Shown here: positions 37,107 to 45,627 of the stretch, in pieces | Layout: each line of letters starts with the position of its first letter | Position numbering within the stretch: the stretch's first letter is position 1 | Origin: Pseudomonadota bacterium | GTDB lineage: Bacteria; Bdellovibrionota_B; Oligoflexia; Silvanigrellales; Silvanigrellaceae | Direction: 5' to 3' | Assembly (NCBI GenBank): GCA_009926615.1 | Contig: RFOM01000004.1 | Location: 34,866 to 98,865, forward strand | DNA length: 64,000 nucleotides | Translations under genes and position numbers: made by a program | The notes under the pieces: generated by a model | What the model was told of the DNA's origin: nothing | Databases searched by the model: none | What the model saw: the letters and a program-made list of their open reading frames with translations, nothing else

Positions 37107-38156
37107 ATGTCGGACATTACTCCACAGACCGAAATCACTCATCCTCAGGGTCTTCCCGTTGCTGCAGCCGAAAGCCAACCGCCTGCAACTTTCCGCACAG
37201 ACAAACTCGCTCCTCTTTTGCTTCGTTTTCTGAACCGGCTCAAACAGACAGGCAAATCTGTGCACACGATCTCGGCCTACAGAAATGACTTGTCGATCTT
37301 TTGCCATTTTTTGGCAGACGAAAAAATCGATCCCAGAGACTTCCAATCGCAGTTTCAGGAGCGCTGGGTACATTTCCTTGCTCAGCACGGACGCAAATCT
37401 CCTGCAAGTGTACGCAGGGCACTGATGAGCTCGCGGACGTTTCTTCATTTTCTGATCAAAGAGAAAATTATCGAACGCTCGCCGCTGCTGGAAGCCAAAT
37501 CGCCCAAACAGCCTGCTCACGATCTTCTGACCGTAAAGCCGGAACACTATTTTCAACTCGGAAATACGCTTGCCAAAGGTTCGGAACTTAACGACCCGAA
37601 AGCCATACGTGACCTCGCTCTGATCCGGTTGCTCGGCGAGTGCGGGCTGAAGGCTTCGGAAGCCGCACAAATGAAATGGTCTGACATTCTTTTTGAGGGA
37701 CATCCGGACGGCGAACCGCAGACTGTCTCTTTAAGGATTTCCGGCCAAAACGAGCGTCTCGTCAAGGCTGACAAACCGGTTGCCGATGCCCTCGGCAGGC
37801 TGCGAAAGGCCCGTCTGCAACTGTCCCTCTCTGCAGGCCCCGAAGACAAACTTTTTTTCGGTTTTCTGAACGTCAGCCGCAAACTCAAATCCGGTGCTCT
37901 GCACCGCCACGGCGTAAAATTTGTCGTCTACGAGGTGTGCGGGGAGATTCTGAATATTCCCTACAACTCGGAAAGTCTGCGCAATCATGCAATCCTCAGA
38001 TGGCTTGATCTCGGTCTGAACAATCAGCAGGTCGCCCAGCTGGCAGGTTATTCATCACTCAATTCACTTGAAAGATTTCGGACAAAAACCAAGAGTCAAA
38101 GACGTCCTCAACGCCGGATAAAGAAAAACATTCAGGGAGAGGCCGGGGCAACATGA
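37107..38156 (+). CDS. Tyrosine-recombinase-fold protein lacking catalytic residues
   Basis: This 349-residue protein has the XerC/D layout: an N-terminal core-binding domain (SVHTISAYRNDLSIFCHFL, residues 51-69) and a C-terminal catalytic-domain fold. Aligned by eye to XerD, the first Arg is Lys182 (CGLKASEA), the HxLR motif is ESLR (first His lost, Arg292 kept), the GH motif is GY (Tyr315) and the nucleophilic Tyr is Phe324 (LERFRTK). It should bind DNA but not recombine it. The C-terminus is basic (RRPQRRIKK). It lies 10 bases after ribD and overlaps the kinase gene by four bases (ATGA). Confidence 0.8.
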   Translation: MSDITPQTEITHPQGLPVAAAESQPPATFRTDKLAPLLLRFLNRLKQTGKSVHTISAYRNDLSIFCHFLADEKIDPRDFQSQFQERWVHFLAQHGRKSPASVRRALMSSRTFLHFLIKEKIIERSPLLEAKSPKQPAHDLLTVKPEHYFQLGNTLAKGSELNDPKAIRDLALIRLLGECGLKASEAAQMKWSDILFEGHPDGEPQTVSLRISGQNERLVKADKPVADALGRLRKARLQLSLSAGPEDKLFFGFLNVSRKLKSGALHRHGVKFVVYEVCGEILNIPYNSESLRNHAILRWLDLGLNNQQVAQLAGYSSLNSLERFRTKTKSQRRPQRRIKKNIQGEAGAT

Positions 38157-39064
38157 CAAATCAGGTGATCGGTCATTGCGAAATCCTCGAATTGGTCGGC
38201 TCCGGCGGGCTCGGCGAAGTCTACCGTGCACGCCACCTCAAGACCGGAAATATCGTCGCCCTGAAGCGCTTACACGACAAATATCAGAGCAACCCCAAAC
38301 TGCTCGGTCTGTTTCACAAAGAAATTCTGATGCACGCGCAGGTTTCGCACAAGCACTGTGTGAAATTCATTGAGGCCGACCTTACGCCTCCCAATGCTCA
38401 CATTGTGACTGAATTTGTCGAGGGTATTAATTGCCACTACCTGCTCAAGAAAGTCGGCCCGATTCCGCCGCTCGTCGCATGCTCCATAACGCTCGATCTT
38501 CTTCAGGGTTTGGATCACATCCACTGTCTGGACATGATTCATTCCGATCTCACACCGGCGAACATTCTGCTCGAAGTGACAGGCCGGACAGTGCTCGCGG
38601 ATTTCGGTCTGAGCTGCAATCTTGAGGTCGAAGACTATGAGGGGATGACGGTCGGTACACCCGGCTATCAGGCTCCGGAGCGTTTGCTACATCAGCCGAT
38701 GACGCCGCTTGCGGATATCTACAACGCGGGCGTCATCATGCACGAGCTGCTTACCGGCGACAGGCTCTTTCCAAATCCGGACACAAAAGACGTACAGGCG
38801 CGCATGAAAAATCTCCCCAACAATATCCAGAGCAGCGGCGACACAATGGTTGATGATTACATCAACAGGATGCTCAAGACCGCGCTTCACCTGAATCCCC
38901 AGAAACGGTTTCCCTCGGCGCGTGAATTTATGTTTGCAATTTATCAGGTGCTCAAAGCATACGACATACGCTACACGCGCAGAGCAATTCTGCAGTGGAT
39001 GTCGGATGCCAAAATGACAAAAATCCCGCCTGTTGAACCGAAACAGACAATTTACATCCGCTGA
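38153..39064 (+). CDS. Serine/threonine protein kinase, cytoplasmic, non-RD
   Basis: This 303-residue Hanks-type kinase has no transmembrane or sensor domain. It has the glycine loop GSGGLGEVY (residues 16-24), Lys38 in ALK, Glu57 in the alpha-C helix, catalytic loop HSDLTPAN (Asp132, Asn137), DFG (150-152) and APE (174-176). The usual HRDLK has Ser for Arg and Thr for Lys, so activation-loop control is probably absent. It overlaps the inactive recombinase-fold gene by four bases, which suggests a functional pair. Substrates are unknown. Confidence 0.9.
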   Translation: MTNQVIGHCEILELVGSGGLGEVYRARHLKTGNIVALKRLHDKYQSNPKLLGLFHKEILMHAQVSHKHCVKFIEADLTPPNAHIVTEFVEGINCHYLLKKVGPIPPLVACSITLDLLQGLDHIHCLDMIHSDLTPANILLEVTGRTVLADFGLSCNLEVEDYEGMTVGTPGYQAPERLLHQPMTPLADIYNAGVIMHELLTGDRLFPNPDTKDVQARMKNLPNNIQSSGDTMVDDYINRMLKTALHLNPQKRFPSAREFMFAIYQVLKAYDIRYTRRAILQWMSDAKMTKIPPVEPKQTIYIR

Positions 39065-39066
39065 CG

Positions 39067-39864
39067 ATGAACAAAAACAGCTTACGAATTGTCTCACTGG
39101 TACCAAGTCTTACCGAAACTTTGTGTCACTTCGGATTAACGGATCAGATAGCAGGCTGTACAAGCTTCTGCACCGAACCCCGTCTGCTCAGACATACCGT
39201 CCCGTCGGTGGGCGGCACAAAAGACGCAAGAACAGATGACATTATCAAACTCAAACCGACTCACATCGTCGTTAACCGCGAAGAAAACACCCAAGCCCTG
39301 CTGCAGGAGCTCAAAACGTCGGCTGCAAAGCACGGCTTCGAGATCGTCGAAACTTTTCCGGAAACACCCGCCGATAACTTTTCCCTCATTTCATCGCTTG
39401 GAACCATTTTCGGCTTTTCACAGGCTGCCGGTGCGTGGATTACACGACAAAAGGAAGAACTCGACCGCCTCATTCAATCGATGTCCGGCAGCAGCCGTTT
39501 TACCTTCGCCTATTTTATCTGGATGAATCCATGGATGGTTGCGGGCTCAAAAACCTACATTTCCAATACAATGGCGCTGATTCAGGGCACCAACTCCTTC
39601 CCCACGGGAAGTGAACTGCACGAGCGATATCCCGCCGTGAAGGCTGACGATGCACGACTCAGGGACTCTGATCTCATGTTGTTTTCGTCCGAACCGTTTC
39701 CATTCCGATCACGGCATCTTGACGAATTCCGGCGACAGTCGGAAATTTTCCGTCCATGCCTTAAAGTCGATGGACAGGCGTTGAGCTGGTATGGCAGCCG
39801 ATTTTCACAGACTGTGACTTACCTCGGGAGACTTCATGCACAAATACAAGAAGCACTGGATTAA
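39067..39864 (+). CDS. BtuF-like metal/cofactor-binding protein without signal peptide
   Basis: This 265-residue protein of the helical-backbone TroA/BtuF superfamily has RIVSLVPSLTETLCHFGLTD at the N-terminus, the PSVGGTKDARTDDIIKLKPTHI block and a C-terminal closing domain. BtuF proteins normally deliver vitamin B12 to an ABC importer from the periplasm. Here the first residues are MNKNSLRIVSLVPS with no signal peptide and no permease nearby, so the protein is probably cytoplasmic. It starts two bases after the kinase stop without a good ribosome site and overlaps the nuclease gene by 29 bases. Confidence 0.8.
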   Translation: MNKNSLRIVSLVPSLTETLCHFGLTDQIAGCTSFCTEPRLLRHTVPSVGGTKDARTDDIIKLKPTHIVVNREENTQALLQELKTSAAKHGFEIVETFPETPADNFSLISSLGTIFGFSQAAGAWITRQKEELDRLIQSMSGSSRFTFAYFIWMNPWMVAGSKTYISNTMALIQGTNSFPTGSELHERYPAVKADDARLRDSDLMLFSSEPFPFRSRHLDEFRRQSEIFRPCLKVDGQALSWYGSRFSQTVTYLGRLHAQIQEALD

Positions 39865-40441
39865 ATTCACCGCCGCTGCGGCACTGAGCATTCTTGCGGC
39901 AGCAGTCTCACACCCGTTGTCTGCAAATGAAAACATGTCCGCAGACCCGACGACCTCCGGCACCGCAAAATCAGTTCCGCAGCCTGCAATGCCTGTTTAC
40001 ACCGTGGTTTCGTGCAATGACGGCGATACCTGCAAACTCCGATCTGCAGACAACACGCAAATCAAAGTCAGACTCGCGGGAATCGACGCTCCTGAAATGG
40101 GCAGAAAATCAAAAAAGAAAAAGAAGGAAGGCCAATCGGGCGGTAAGGAAGCAAAAGATTTTCTGAACAGCCTTGTCGTCGGGAAAACGGTGACCCTCAA
40201 ATCGTACGGAACCGATGCGTACGGCAGGAATCTTGCAGAAATAATCATCAACAACGAGTCGGCAAATTTGAAAATGGTTGCCGAAGGATGGGCCGAAGTC
40301 TATCGGGGAAAAGGTCCGCGCGGATTCGACGTCACGACGTATCAGGCCGCTCAGGCAGATGCGATGCGCAACAAAAAAGGTGTCTGGAGCCTGTCGGATT
40401 ATGAAAGCCCGAAGGAATTCCGCAAAAAAAACCGCAATTAA
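39836..40441 (+). CDS. Secreted thermonuclease-like nuclease (SNase family)
   Basis: This 201-residue protein has a signal peptide (FTAAAALSILAAAVSHPLSA) and one SNase domain. All catalytic positions of staphylococcal nuclease are visible: DGDT, RLAGIDAPE (Arg35 and Glu43 equivalents) and DAYGRNLAE (Arg87 equivalent). A lysine-rich loop (KSKKKKKEG) follows the Glu. It should cut DNA or RNA outside the cytoplasm. GGGAG precedes the ATG. It is the last gene of the run that starts at ribD. Confidence 0.92.
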   Translation: MHKYKKHWIKFTAAAALSILAAAVSHPLSANENMSADPTTSGTAKSVPQPAMPVYTVVSCNDGDTCKLRSADNTQIKVRLAGIDAPEMGRKSKKKKKEGQSGGKEAKDFLNSLVVGKTVTLKSYGTDAYGRNLAEIIINNESANLKMVAEGWAEVYRGKGPRGFDVTTYQAAQADAMRNKKGVWSLSDYESPKEFRKKNRN

Positions 40442-40453
40442 ATTTGTAATAAT

Positions 40454-42523
40454 TTATTGAGCATCAGACTTTTCATTTTTCTTTGCACGAAAAAAATCGA
40501 TGACGTTTTGGGCGACGGCGGAAGGCAAACCGGCCTTTTCAATCAATTCCTCCATTGAAGCCTCAGATATCTTTTCCACGTTGCCGAATTCCAGCAACAG
40601 CTTCTTTCGCCTTTTGGGCCCGAGTCCTGAAATTTCGGACAGCAGACTCCGCAAACTTCGACCGTCCCTTTTTTTGCGGTGAAAACTGACGGCAAATCTG
40701 TGCGCTTCATTTCTGATTTGCGTCATCAGCTGGAATTCGGGACTGGCGTTGCGCAGAATTTTGGTCTCGGTTTCGCCGTCGGGTACCAGCTCACCGGCAG
40801 AATTACGGTGAGGGCAAACGATCCGTTCCGCGCTCGCAGAAATCGATTTATCCCTGAAATTACGGACTGTTCTGGACTTGGCAATCCCGAACAAAGGGAC
40901 CGAATCAAGACCCAGACTTTTGAGCAGCCAACCAACTTCACGAATCTGAGGCTCACCGCCGTCAATCAGCAGCAGATCGGGAATCTCATGCCGGCGTTCT
41001 TCGCGAAACCGCCTTCGCATCACTTCGCGAAGACTCGCAAAATCGTCCTGTCCGGCAACCTCACGGATAGTATATTTCCGGTATTCGTTTTTTGCCGGCT
41101 GTCCGTTGCGAAAAACAACACCCGAAGCCACAGTTGAACCGCCCTGAAAAGTCGAAATGTCATAACATTCGATCCAGTGCGGCAGCCGCGGAAGGGTCAG
41201 CATTGTCTGCACGGCGAGCATTCTGCGGTGTGCGACATCGTCAGCATTAAGCACATCCTGAAGTTTAGTTTTGGCATTTTCTCTGACCATGTCGCAAAGT
41301 CCGGCGAATGCCTCCGTAAATAATTTTTTTTGCGCTCCCTTCAGATCTTTTGCCGAATCCGGACGCGAGTGAAGACATAACTGAACGTCGGTCATAACGC
41401 GATTTTGTCGCTTGGAGCGATCATCTTCGAGAGACGTCAGCAACAGCTGCAGAGACTTTGAAGAATCATCCGTCAGTACTCCCGAAGCCGAAGGCAGAAA
41501 AATACGCGACGGAAGTTCGTGAGTCGCATAAAACTGACCTACGACCTGCAGCACAAATTCGCTCTTTGCAGCTGCATCGGAAGAAACATTTTCCGTCTGA
41601 ATGTCTTCTGAAAGCTCAACAATTTTCTCGAGTCCCTCTTTTATCACATGCGAGTTTCCGCCGATTAATTTGCCGTCACGGACAATCGCAAAATAGACCG
41701 ACACAGCGGAGCTGCTCCATGCAAAATCGATAACATCCGCATTAAATCCCGGAACGAAGGTAACGCTTTGCTGCTGAGCGAGCTTATCCAGAGCCCTGAG
41801 CTGATCTCTGAGTTCAGCTGCTTTTTCAAAATTCATTGCCTGCGCTGCTGCAGCCATATCGAGCTTGATTTTTTGCGACAAATCGTGCGTCTTGCCGGAC
41901 AGCAGAGCAAGGACTCTCTCAACGAGATCCTTGTACTGCTGTTTCTCAACAGCAATTTTGCACGGTCCCAGACATCTTCTGATGCTGTGGTAATTGCACG
42001 GCCGGCTGACGGTACGGAAGACGTTCGGAGTGCATTTGACCAGCGGAAAAAACCGCTGAATCACACTTTGTGTTGCCTGAAGCTCGGCAGCATTGGAATA
42101 GGGACCAAAATAGGCACCGCCGTCGTTCTTGCGCTTGCGTGTCTGAAGCACTCTGGGCCACTCTTCTTCGAGCGTAACCTTGAGGTAGGGGTAGGTCTTA
42201 TCGTCCCTCAACAAAATGTTGTAGGGCGGCCTGTGGTGCTTAATCAGGTTGTTTTCGAGCAAAAGGGATTCGTTCTCGTTGTCGACAACCATGACCTCAA
42301 AATCGGCGACACGGGCAACCAAAGCCCGTGTTTTAGGGGTATGTCTGTCTAAACCCGTGAAATAGCTGCGCAACCTGTTTTGAAGATTTTTTGCTTTACC
42401 GACGTACAAAACTTTGCCGTCGGCCGATTTGTGGATATAGACTCCGGGAAGATGAGGGACATGGGTGAGCCTCTCCCGCAGGTTGGCCAATCGCTGATCT
42501 GAGGTCCGGTTTGGCTCAACCAT
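40454..42523 (-). CDS. uvrC: Excinuclease ABC subunit C
   Basis: This nuclease makes both incisions in nucleotide-excision repair with UvrA and UvrB. The 689-residue product has the GIY-YIG domain (PGVYIHKSADGKVLYVGKAK), a UvrB-binding UVR motif (MNFEKAAELRDQLRAL), the RNase-H-like domain (ECYDISTFQGGS, LLLIDGG) and a C-terminal helix-hairpin-helix pair (ISGLGPKRRKKLL). AAAGGAAC precedes the ATG at 42523. An upstream GTG at 42550 has no ribosome site. Confidence 0.95.
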   Translation of the reverse strand: MVEPNRTSDQRLANLRERLTHVPHLPGVYIHKSADGKVLYVGKAKNLQNRLRSYFTGLDRHTPKTRALVARVADFEVMVVDNENESLLLENNLIKHHRPPYNILLRDDKTYPYLKVTLEEEWPRVLQTRKRKNDGGAYFGPYSNAAELQATQSVIQRFFPLVKCTPNVFRTVSRPCNYHSIRRCLGPCKIAVEKQQYKDLVERVLALLSGKTHDLSQKIKLDMAAAAQAMNFEKAAELRDQLRALDKLAQQQSVTFVPGFNADVIDFAWSSSAVSVYFAIVRDGKLIGGNSHVIKEGLEKIVELSEDIQTENVSSDAAAKSEFVLQVVGQFYATHELPSRIFLPSASGVLTDDSSKSLQLLLTSLEDDRSKRQNRVMTDVQLCLHSRPDSAKDLKGAQKKLFTEAFAGLCDMVRENAKTKLQDVLNADDVAHRRMLAVQTMLTLPRLPHWIECYDISTFQGGSTVASGVVFRNGQPAKNEYRKYTIREVAGQDDFASLREVMRRRFREERRHEIPDLLLIDGGEPQIREVGWLLKSLGLDSVPLFGIAKSRTVRNFRDKSISASAERIVCPHRNSAGELVPDGETETKILRNASPEFQLMTQIRNEAHRFAVSFHRKKRDGRSLRSLLSEISGLGPKRRKKLLLEFGNVEKISEASMEELIEKAGLPSAVAQNVIDFFRAKKNEKSDAQ

Positions 42524-42573
42524 GCCGCTTTGTTCCTTTCGCCCGAACACGTTACATCCAAGGAGAGACTCTG

Positions 42574-43872
42574 GTGAGTCAAAACTCTCAGCTCCACCTC
42601 ACGAACGATTCTTTCATCTACGCCTGCCACTCTGAATTTGCGGCGCGCACCAAGAAAGACGGCTCGTTCAATTCGCATATCCGCTTTGAAGACTTTCTCA
42701 CCGGAACATTCCGCAGGCCTGAAAATCCGTCGATGAAAGACGTCTCACAGATTTTCTCGGCCATCGCAAAACATCATACACAAGTCACGCCGCAGTTCCG
42801 CAGGCGCGAACCCATCAATCTCGAGACGGTAGCTTATTTTACCTGCGCAATCGCAACTCTTTTTGCAGACCTCGAATCTGCCTGCAAGGAGTTGTTCGGA
42901 AGCAGTCTGCCCGTCATTCCTGAAAACCCTCCTGAGTACTCTGCCGAGGCTCCTGTCTCAAACGCGCTGCTCGCTGCACGCTCGGGTTACCTCGGGAATC
43001 TCCGTTCGGAATCGGCGGAACCCGTTCCGTTTGAAACCTTTCCGCGCCCCGATTTTTCGACTCTGACAGCCGAACAGCAGGCACAGGTCTGGGCCTGTGA
43101 AATTTGGGACATGCTCGCCGACGTTTTGCATTCTAACTTTGGCGAATACGCTGATGCAGCGATGGGTTTTGCGTATTGGAAGTATCAGGAGCAGCCCGCC
43201 AAAGCACAGATCGACTGGCGCGTGCGGCCGCCCGTAGGCGAGGCCTACGCAAAGGCGTTCAAACCTCTGCTGCGCAGCTCCAGAGGCGATCGCGGAGACC
43301 GCAAGGGCCGGCACGAGGGCTCGGACCGCAGGGACGACCGCCCGCAGCGCGGTCGCAATTCCGAGCGCAGTGAATCGCGCCACGGTGCCGAAAAAAGTCC
43401 GGAACGCACCGACGAGCGTCCACGCCGTGACGGCCACGAGAGCCGTCCTGTTAGGGACGACTCTGCCGATCGTCCTGATGACAGGAGCAAACGCAACAAG
43501 CCTTCAGACCATCAGCGCGATGCAGCTCAGGACGTCAGAGAGCATACCGACCGTCGCCCTGACAGAGCAGACCGCGGTCGGGGTCGCAGGGACGGACACG
43601 AGGGAGGCGGCAGAGGTCGTCGCCCTGAAGGTCAGGATACCGGCGCGCGCGGACAATCCAGCGAAGAAAGTCTGAGCACCGCGCTTGAGGAGGTTCGTCA
43701 GGCTGCAGACAAACTCAGGAAGAATCCGGCGCTGAATGAAATTCAGTTGCAGCCCAACAACAGCTTTTTACGCAGGCAGCAGCACAGCTTGGCTGTCGAA
43801 CTGGGATTTGACACCGAAAGCCGCGGTGAAGGGCGGGATCGCGGTGTTGTCATCCGGCTTGCGCAGGACTAA
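42574..43872 (+). CDS. Protein with Arg/Asp/Gly-rich disordered region, unknown
   Basis: This 432-residue product begins with GTG at 42574 behind AGGAG eight bases upstream. Residues 1 to about 230 form an alpha-helical globular domain with no family that I recognise. From about residue 234 to 362 the sequence is almost all Arg, Asp, Gly, Glu, His and Ser (for example RGDRGDRKGRHEGSDRRDD), then a short folded tail ends GVVIRLAQD. Such RG/RD tracts resemble the RNA-binding tails of DEAD-box helicases and RNase E. RNA binding or condensation is therefore a reasonable but unproven guess. It ends at a strong terminator. Confidence 0.75.
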   Translation: MSQNSQLHLTNDSFIYACHSEFAARTKKDGSFNSHIRFEDFLTGTFRRPENPSMKDVSQIFSAIAKHHTQVTPQFRRREPINLETVAYFTCAIATLFADLESACKELFGSSLPVIPENPPEYSAEAPVSNALLAARSGYLGNLRSESAEPVPFETFPRPDFSTLTAEQQAQVWACEIWDMLADVLHSNFGEYADAAMGFAYWKYQEQPAKAQIDWRVRPPVGEAYAKAFKPLLRSSRGDRGDRKGRHEGSDRRDDRPQRGRNSERSESRHGAEKSPERTDERPRRDGHESRPVRDDSADRPDDRSKRNKPSDHQRDAAQDVREHTDRRPDRADRGRGRRDGHEGGGRGRRPEGQDTGARGQSSEESLSTALEEVRQAADKLRKNPALNEIQLQPNNSFLRRQQHSLAVELGFDTESRGEGRDRGVVIRLAQD

Positions 43873-43933
43873 AACTGGACAAAAGACTGCCGGATTTTTT
43901 TCGGACGTCGGGTGCCGGTGGCAGAAACAAGTC

Positions 43934-43967
43934 AAAAGTCTCATGCTTTGTCATGAGACTTTTTTTT
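43934..43967 (+). terminator. Rho-independent terminator
   Basis: A 12-pair perfect stem, AAAAGTCTCATG with CATGAGACTTTT, has a six-base loop (43946-43951) and runs into eight T residues. It is 61 bases after the stop of the Arg-rich protein gene. The right arm contains the first possible ATG of the ComEC-like gene. Confidence 0.9.
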
Positions 43968-45218
43968 AACTTCATTTCAAATTCTTCTGCACCGGAAAAT
44001 CCCGTCATACGCGGCGACAGGCATTTTTTATTGCAACTGTCCCGCCTTTCGATTCCGAAAATTCTGCCGTTAATTTGTGTTCTCGCGCTGCTTTTTTGTC
44101 TGCCCCAAAGCACGGGAACATCTTCGGTCCTTAAAAGATGGTCCGAATTGAATATCTATCAAAAGCTCCGCGCGGACTGCCTCAATTATGAAATCCGTGA
44201 CGCACAGACTTTTGCCCTTACGGCAAACTTTCTTGCCAACCAAAAAATCAGCGATCCTGTCCTGACAGGCCAATTCAGGGACTCCGGACTTTCACACCTT
44301 CTTGCCCTGTCAGGCGGACAGACCCATCCGGCAGCAATGTTCGTTTCGCAATTTTTTCTTTTTTTATTTTTGACCCTTTCCAGACTTCACGGGACGATAA
44401 ACTTCGCACGTCTCAGCCGGCTTTTGCGATTTTCCGCCGGACTTATCCAGACCGCCATTTTGATGTTTCTTGTCGGACTTTATCAATCGAGCGGTGCACT
44501 CAACAGATCGCTTTCCCAACACATCGTCCATTGCAGCAGCAACGCGGCGATTCTTTCACAAACGGCAAACGGTTCCGGTAATTCCCGTCATCTGAAATCT
44601 TTTTGCACGGCCGCACCTTGGGTTTTGGGCTTTCTTTTGCACAGAAATCCCGTCGGAGATCTTTCGTTTTTGCTGTCGGCTCTCGGCGCGGCAACCGGCA
44701 GAGTGACAAATACGTCGCTCGGACTGCTGACCGGTTTTTTTGAGGAAAGTGATCCGGACGAGGCAATTCAATACACCGGACTTCTGCAATTTTTACAAAA
44801 CATATGTCTGGCGGTTCTGTCGGTTGCAGCAACAAGTGCACTGATGTGTTTGTTGACGTGGCCTCTTTGGACACCCGAAAACATTTATCAAAAAGTGCAG
44901 GCAAATATCCTCGCCGGCCCCTGCGTTATGCTCATCGTCACACCTGCTGCTCTGGGCGTTTGTCTGGGAGCTCTCACGGGCTTTGCGGAACTGTCGTCTG
45001 TCTCACATGCGGTTCTCGAATTCGGTGTCCGGCTGTTGGCGCAAATTGCACATATCTTTTCTGAATCTCACTTACCGCGGGATTTATCGGGAACAGAGCA
45101 TGCTCTTTCAGCGAACGGTCGGGAATTTGCTCCGGCATTTATTCTCACTCTGCAGTACGTTCTGCTCGTCCTTACCGCTGAAATTCTCAAAATTTACAGA
45201 TGCCGCAAACAAACATGA
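43953..45218 (+). CDS. ComEC/Rec2 competence-domain protein, short form
   Basis: This is a polytopic membrane protein with the ComEC channel motif FRDSGLSHLLALSGGQTH (about residues 108-125) and many hydrophobic spans. Full ComEC proteins (700-800 residues) have an OB-fold domain before and a beta-lactamase-like nuclease domain after this region; here both are absent and the length is 421 residues at most. The open frame starts at an ATG inside the terminator stem, without a ribosome site. The true start may be downstream, for example a TTG near 44032. It could be a channel subunit for DNA uptake or a relic. The 3' end abuts the leader of the small secreted protein. Confidence 0.75.
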   Translation: MRLFFNFISNSSAPENPVIRGDRHFLLQLSRLSIPKILPLICVLALLFCLPQSTGTSSVLKRWSELNIYQKLRADCLNYEIRDAQTFALTANFLANQKISDPVLTGQFRDSGLSHLLALSGGQTHPAAMFVSQFFLFLFLTLSRLHGTINFARLSRLLRFSAGLIQTAILMFLVGLYQSSGALNRSLSQHIVHCSSNAAILSQTANGSGNSRHLKSFCTAAPWVLGFLLHRNPVGDLSFLLSALGAATGRVTNTSLGLLTGFFEESDPDEAIQYTGLLQFLQNICLAVLSVAATSALMCLLTWPLWTPENIYQKVQANILAGPCVMLIVTPAALGVCLGALTGFAELSSVSHAVLEFGVRLLAQIAHIFSESHLPRDLSGTEHALSANGREFAPAFILTLQYVLLVLTAEILKIYRCRKQT

Positions 45219-45276
45219 TTGAGTTTTTGCGACTTTTGCAGCGGCAGCGGGTTGGCTCTCGAATATTTCAGAATTT

Positions 45277-45285
45277 TGGTAGAAT
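45277..45285 (+). promoter_or_regulatory. Extended -10 promoter
   Basis: TGG TAGAAT at 45277-45285 matches an extended -10 element, with transcription expected near 45292, 25 bases before the small secreted protein gene. No clear -35 is needed for this class. Confidence 0.5.
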
Positions 45286-45316
45286 TCCGATATGTCTTTC
45301 AGGAGGTTGCGAACAT

Positions 45317-45610
45317 ATGGGATTCTTCAAAAAATTCGGTACGTTCACGGTTTCTTTCATGTTGTTGCAGACGACTGCGGCTTGGGCTCAGGGCAAGGGT
45401 GGCGGGAAAAGTCTGGAAAGCAGCAAAAGCGTCAAATACAAGTCCAAAACTGAAGTGAACTTTGATGATGCCAACATCGACGGTACAGTCCGCACGCCCT
45501 TCGGCACGAGCTTCAATACCCGCGATCAGAAGTTTGGACGAAACTTCGTCAACGTTCGTAAGAACTTCCATGATCAAATGCTGCTCAGCACCGGCGGAAT
45601 TGCTCCGTAA
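45317..45610 (+). CDS. Small secreted protein, unknown function
   Basis: This 97-residue product has a signal peptide of about 25 residues ending in the segment TTAAWAQ, then a mature chain of about 70 residues with no cysteine and a YKSKTEVNFDDANIDGTV segment. It ends HDQMLLSTGGIAP. The frame is open back to 45200, but AGGAGG at 45301-45306 and the signal peptide fix this start. It appears to have its own extended -10 promoter, unusual in this tightly packed region. The mature chain recalls short proteins of delta-proteobacteria and Bdellovibrionota, but I cannot name a family. Confidence 0.72.
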   Translation: MGFFKKFGTFTVSFMLLQTTAAWAQGKGGGKSLESSKSVKYKSKTEVNFDDANIDGTVRTPFGTSFNTRDQKFGRNFVNVRKNFHDQMLLSTGGIAP

Positions 45611-45627
45611 GGAACCAAACGACCGAT

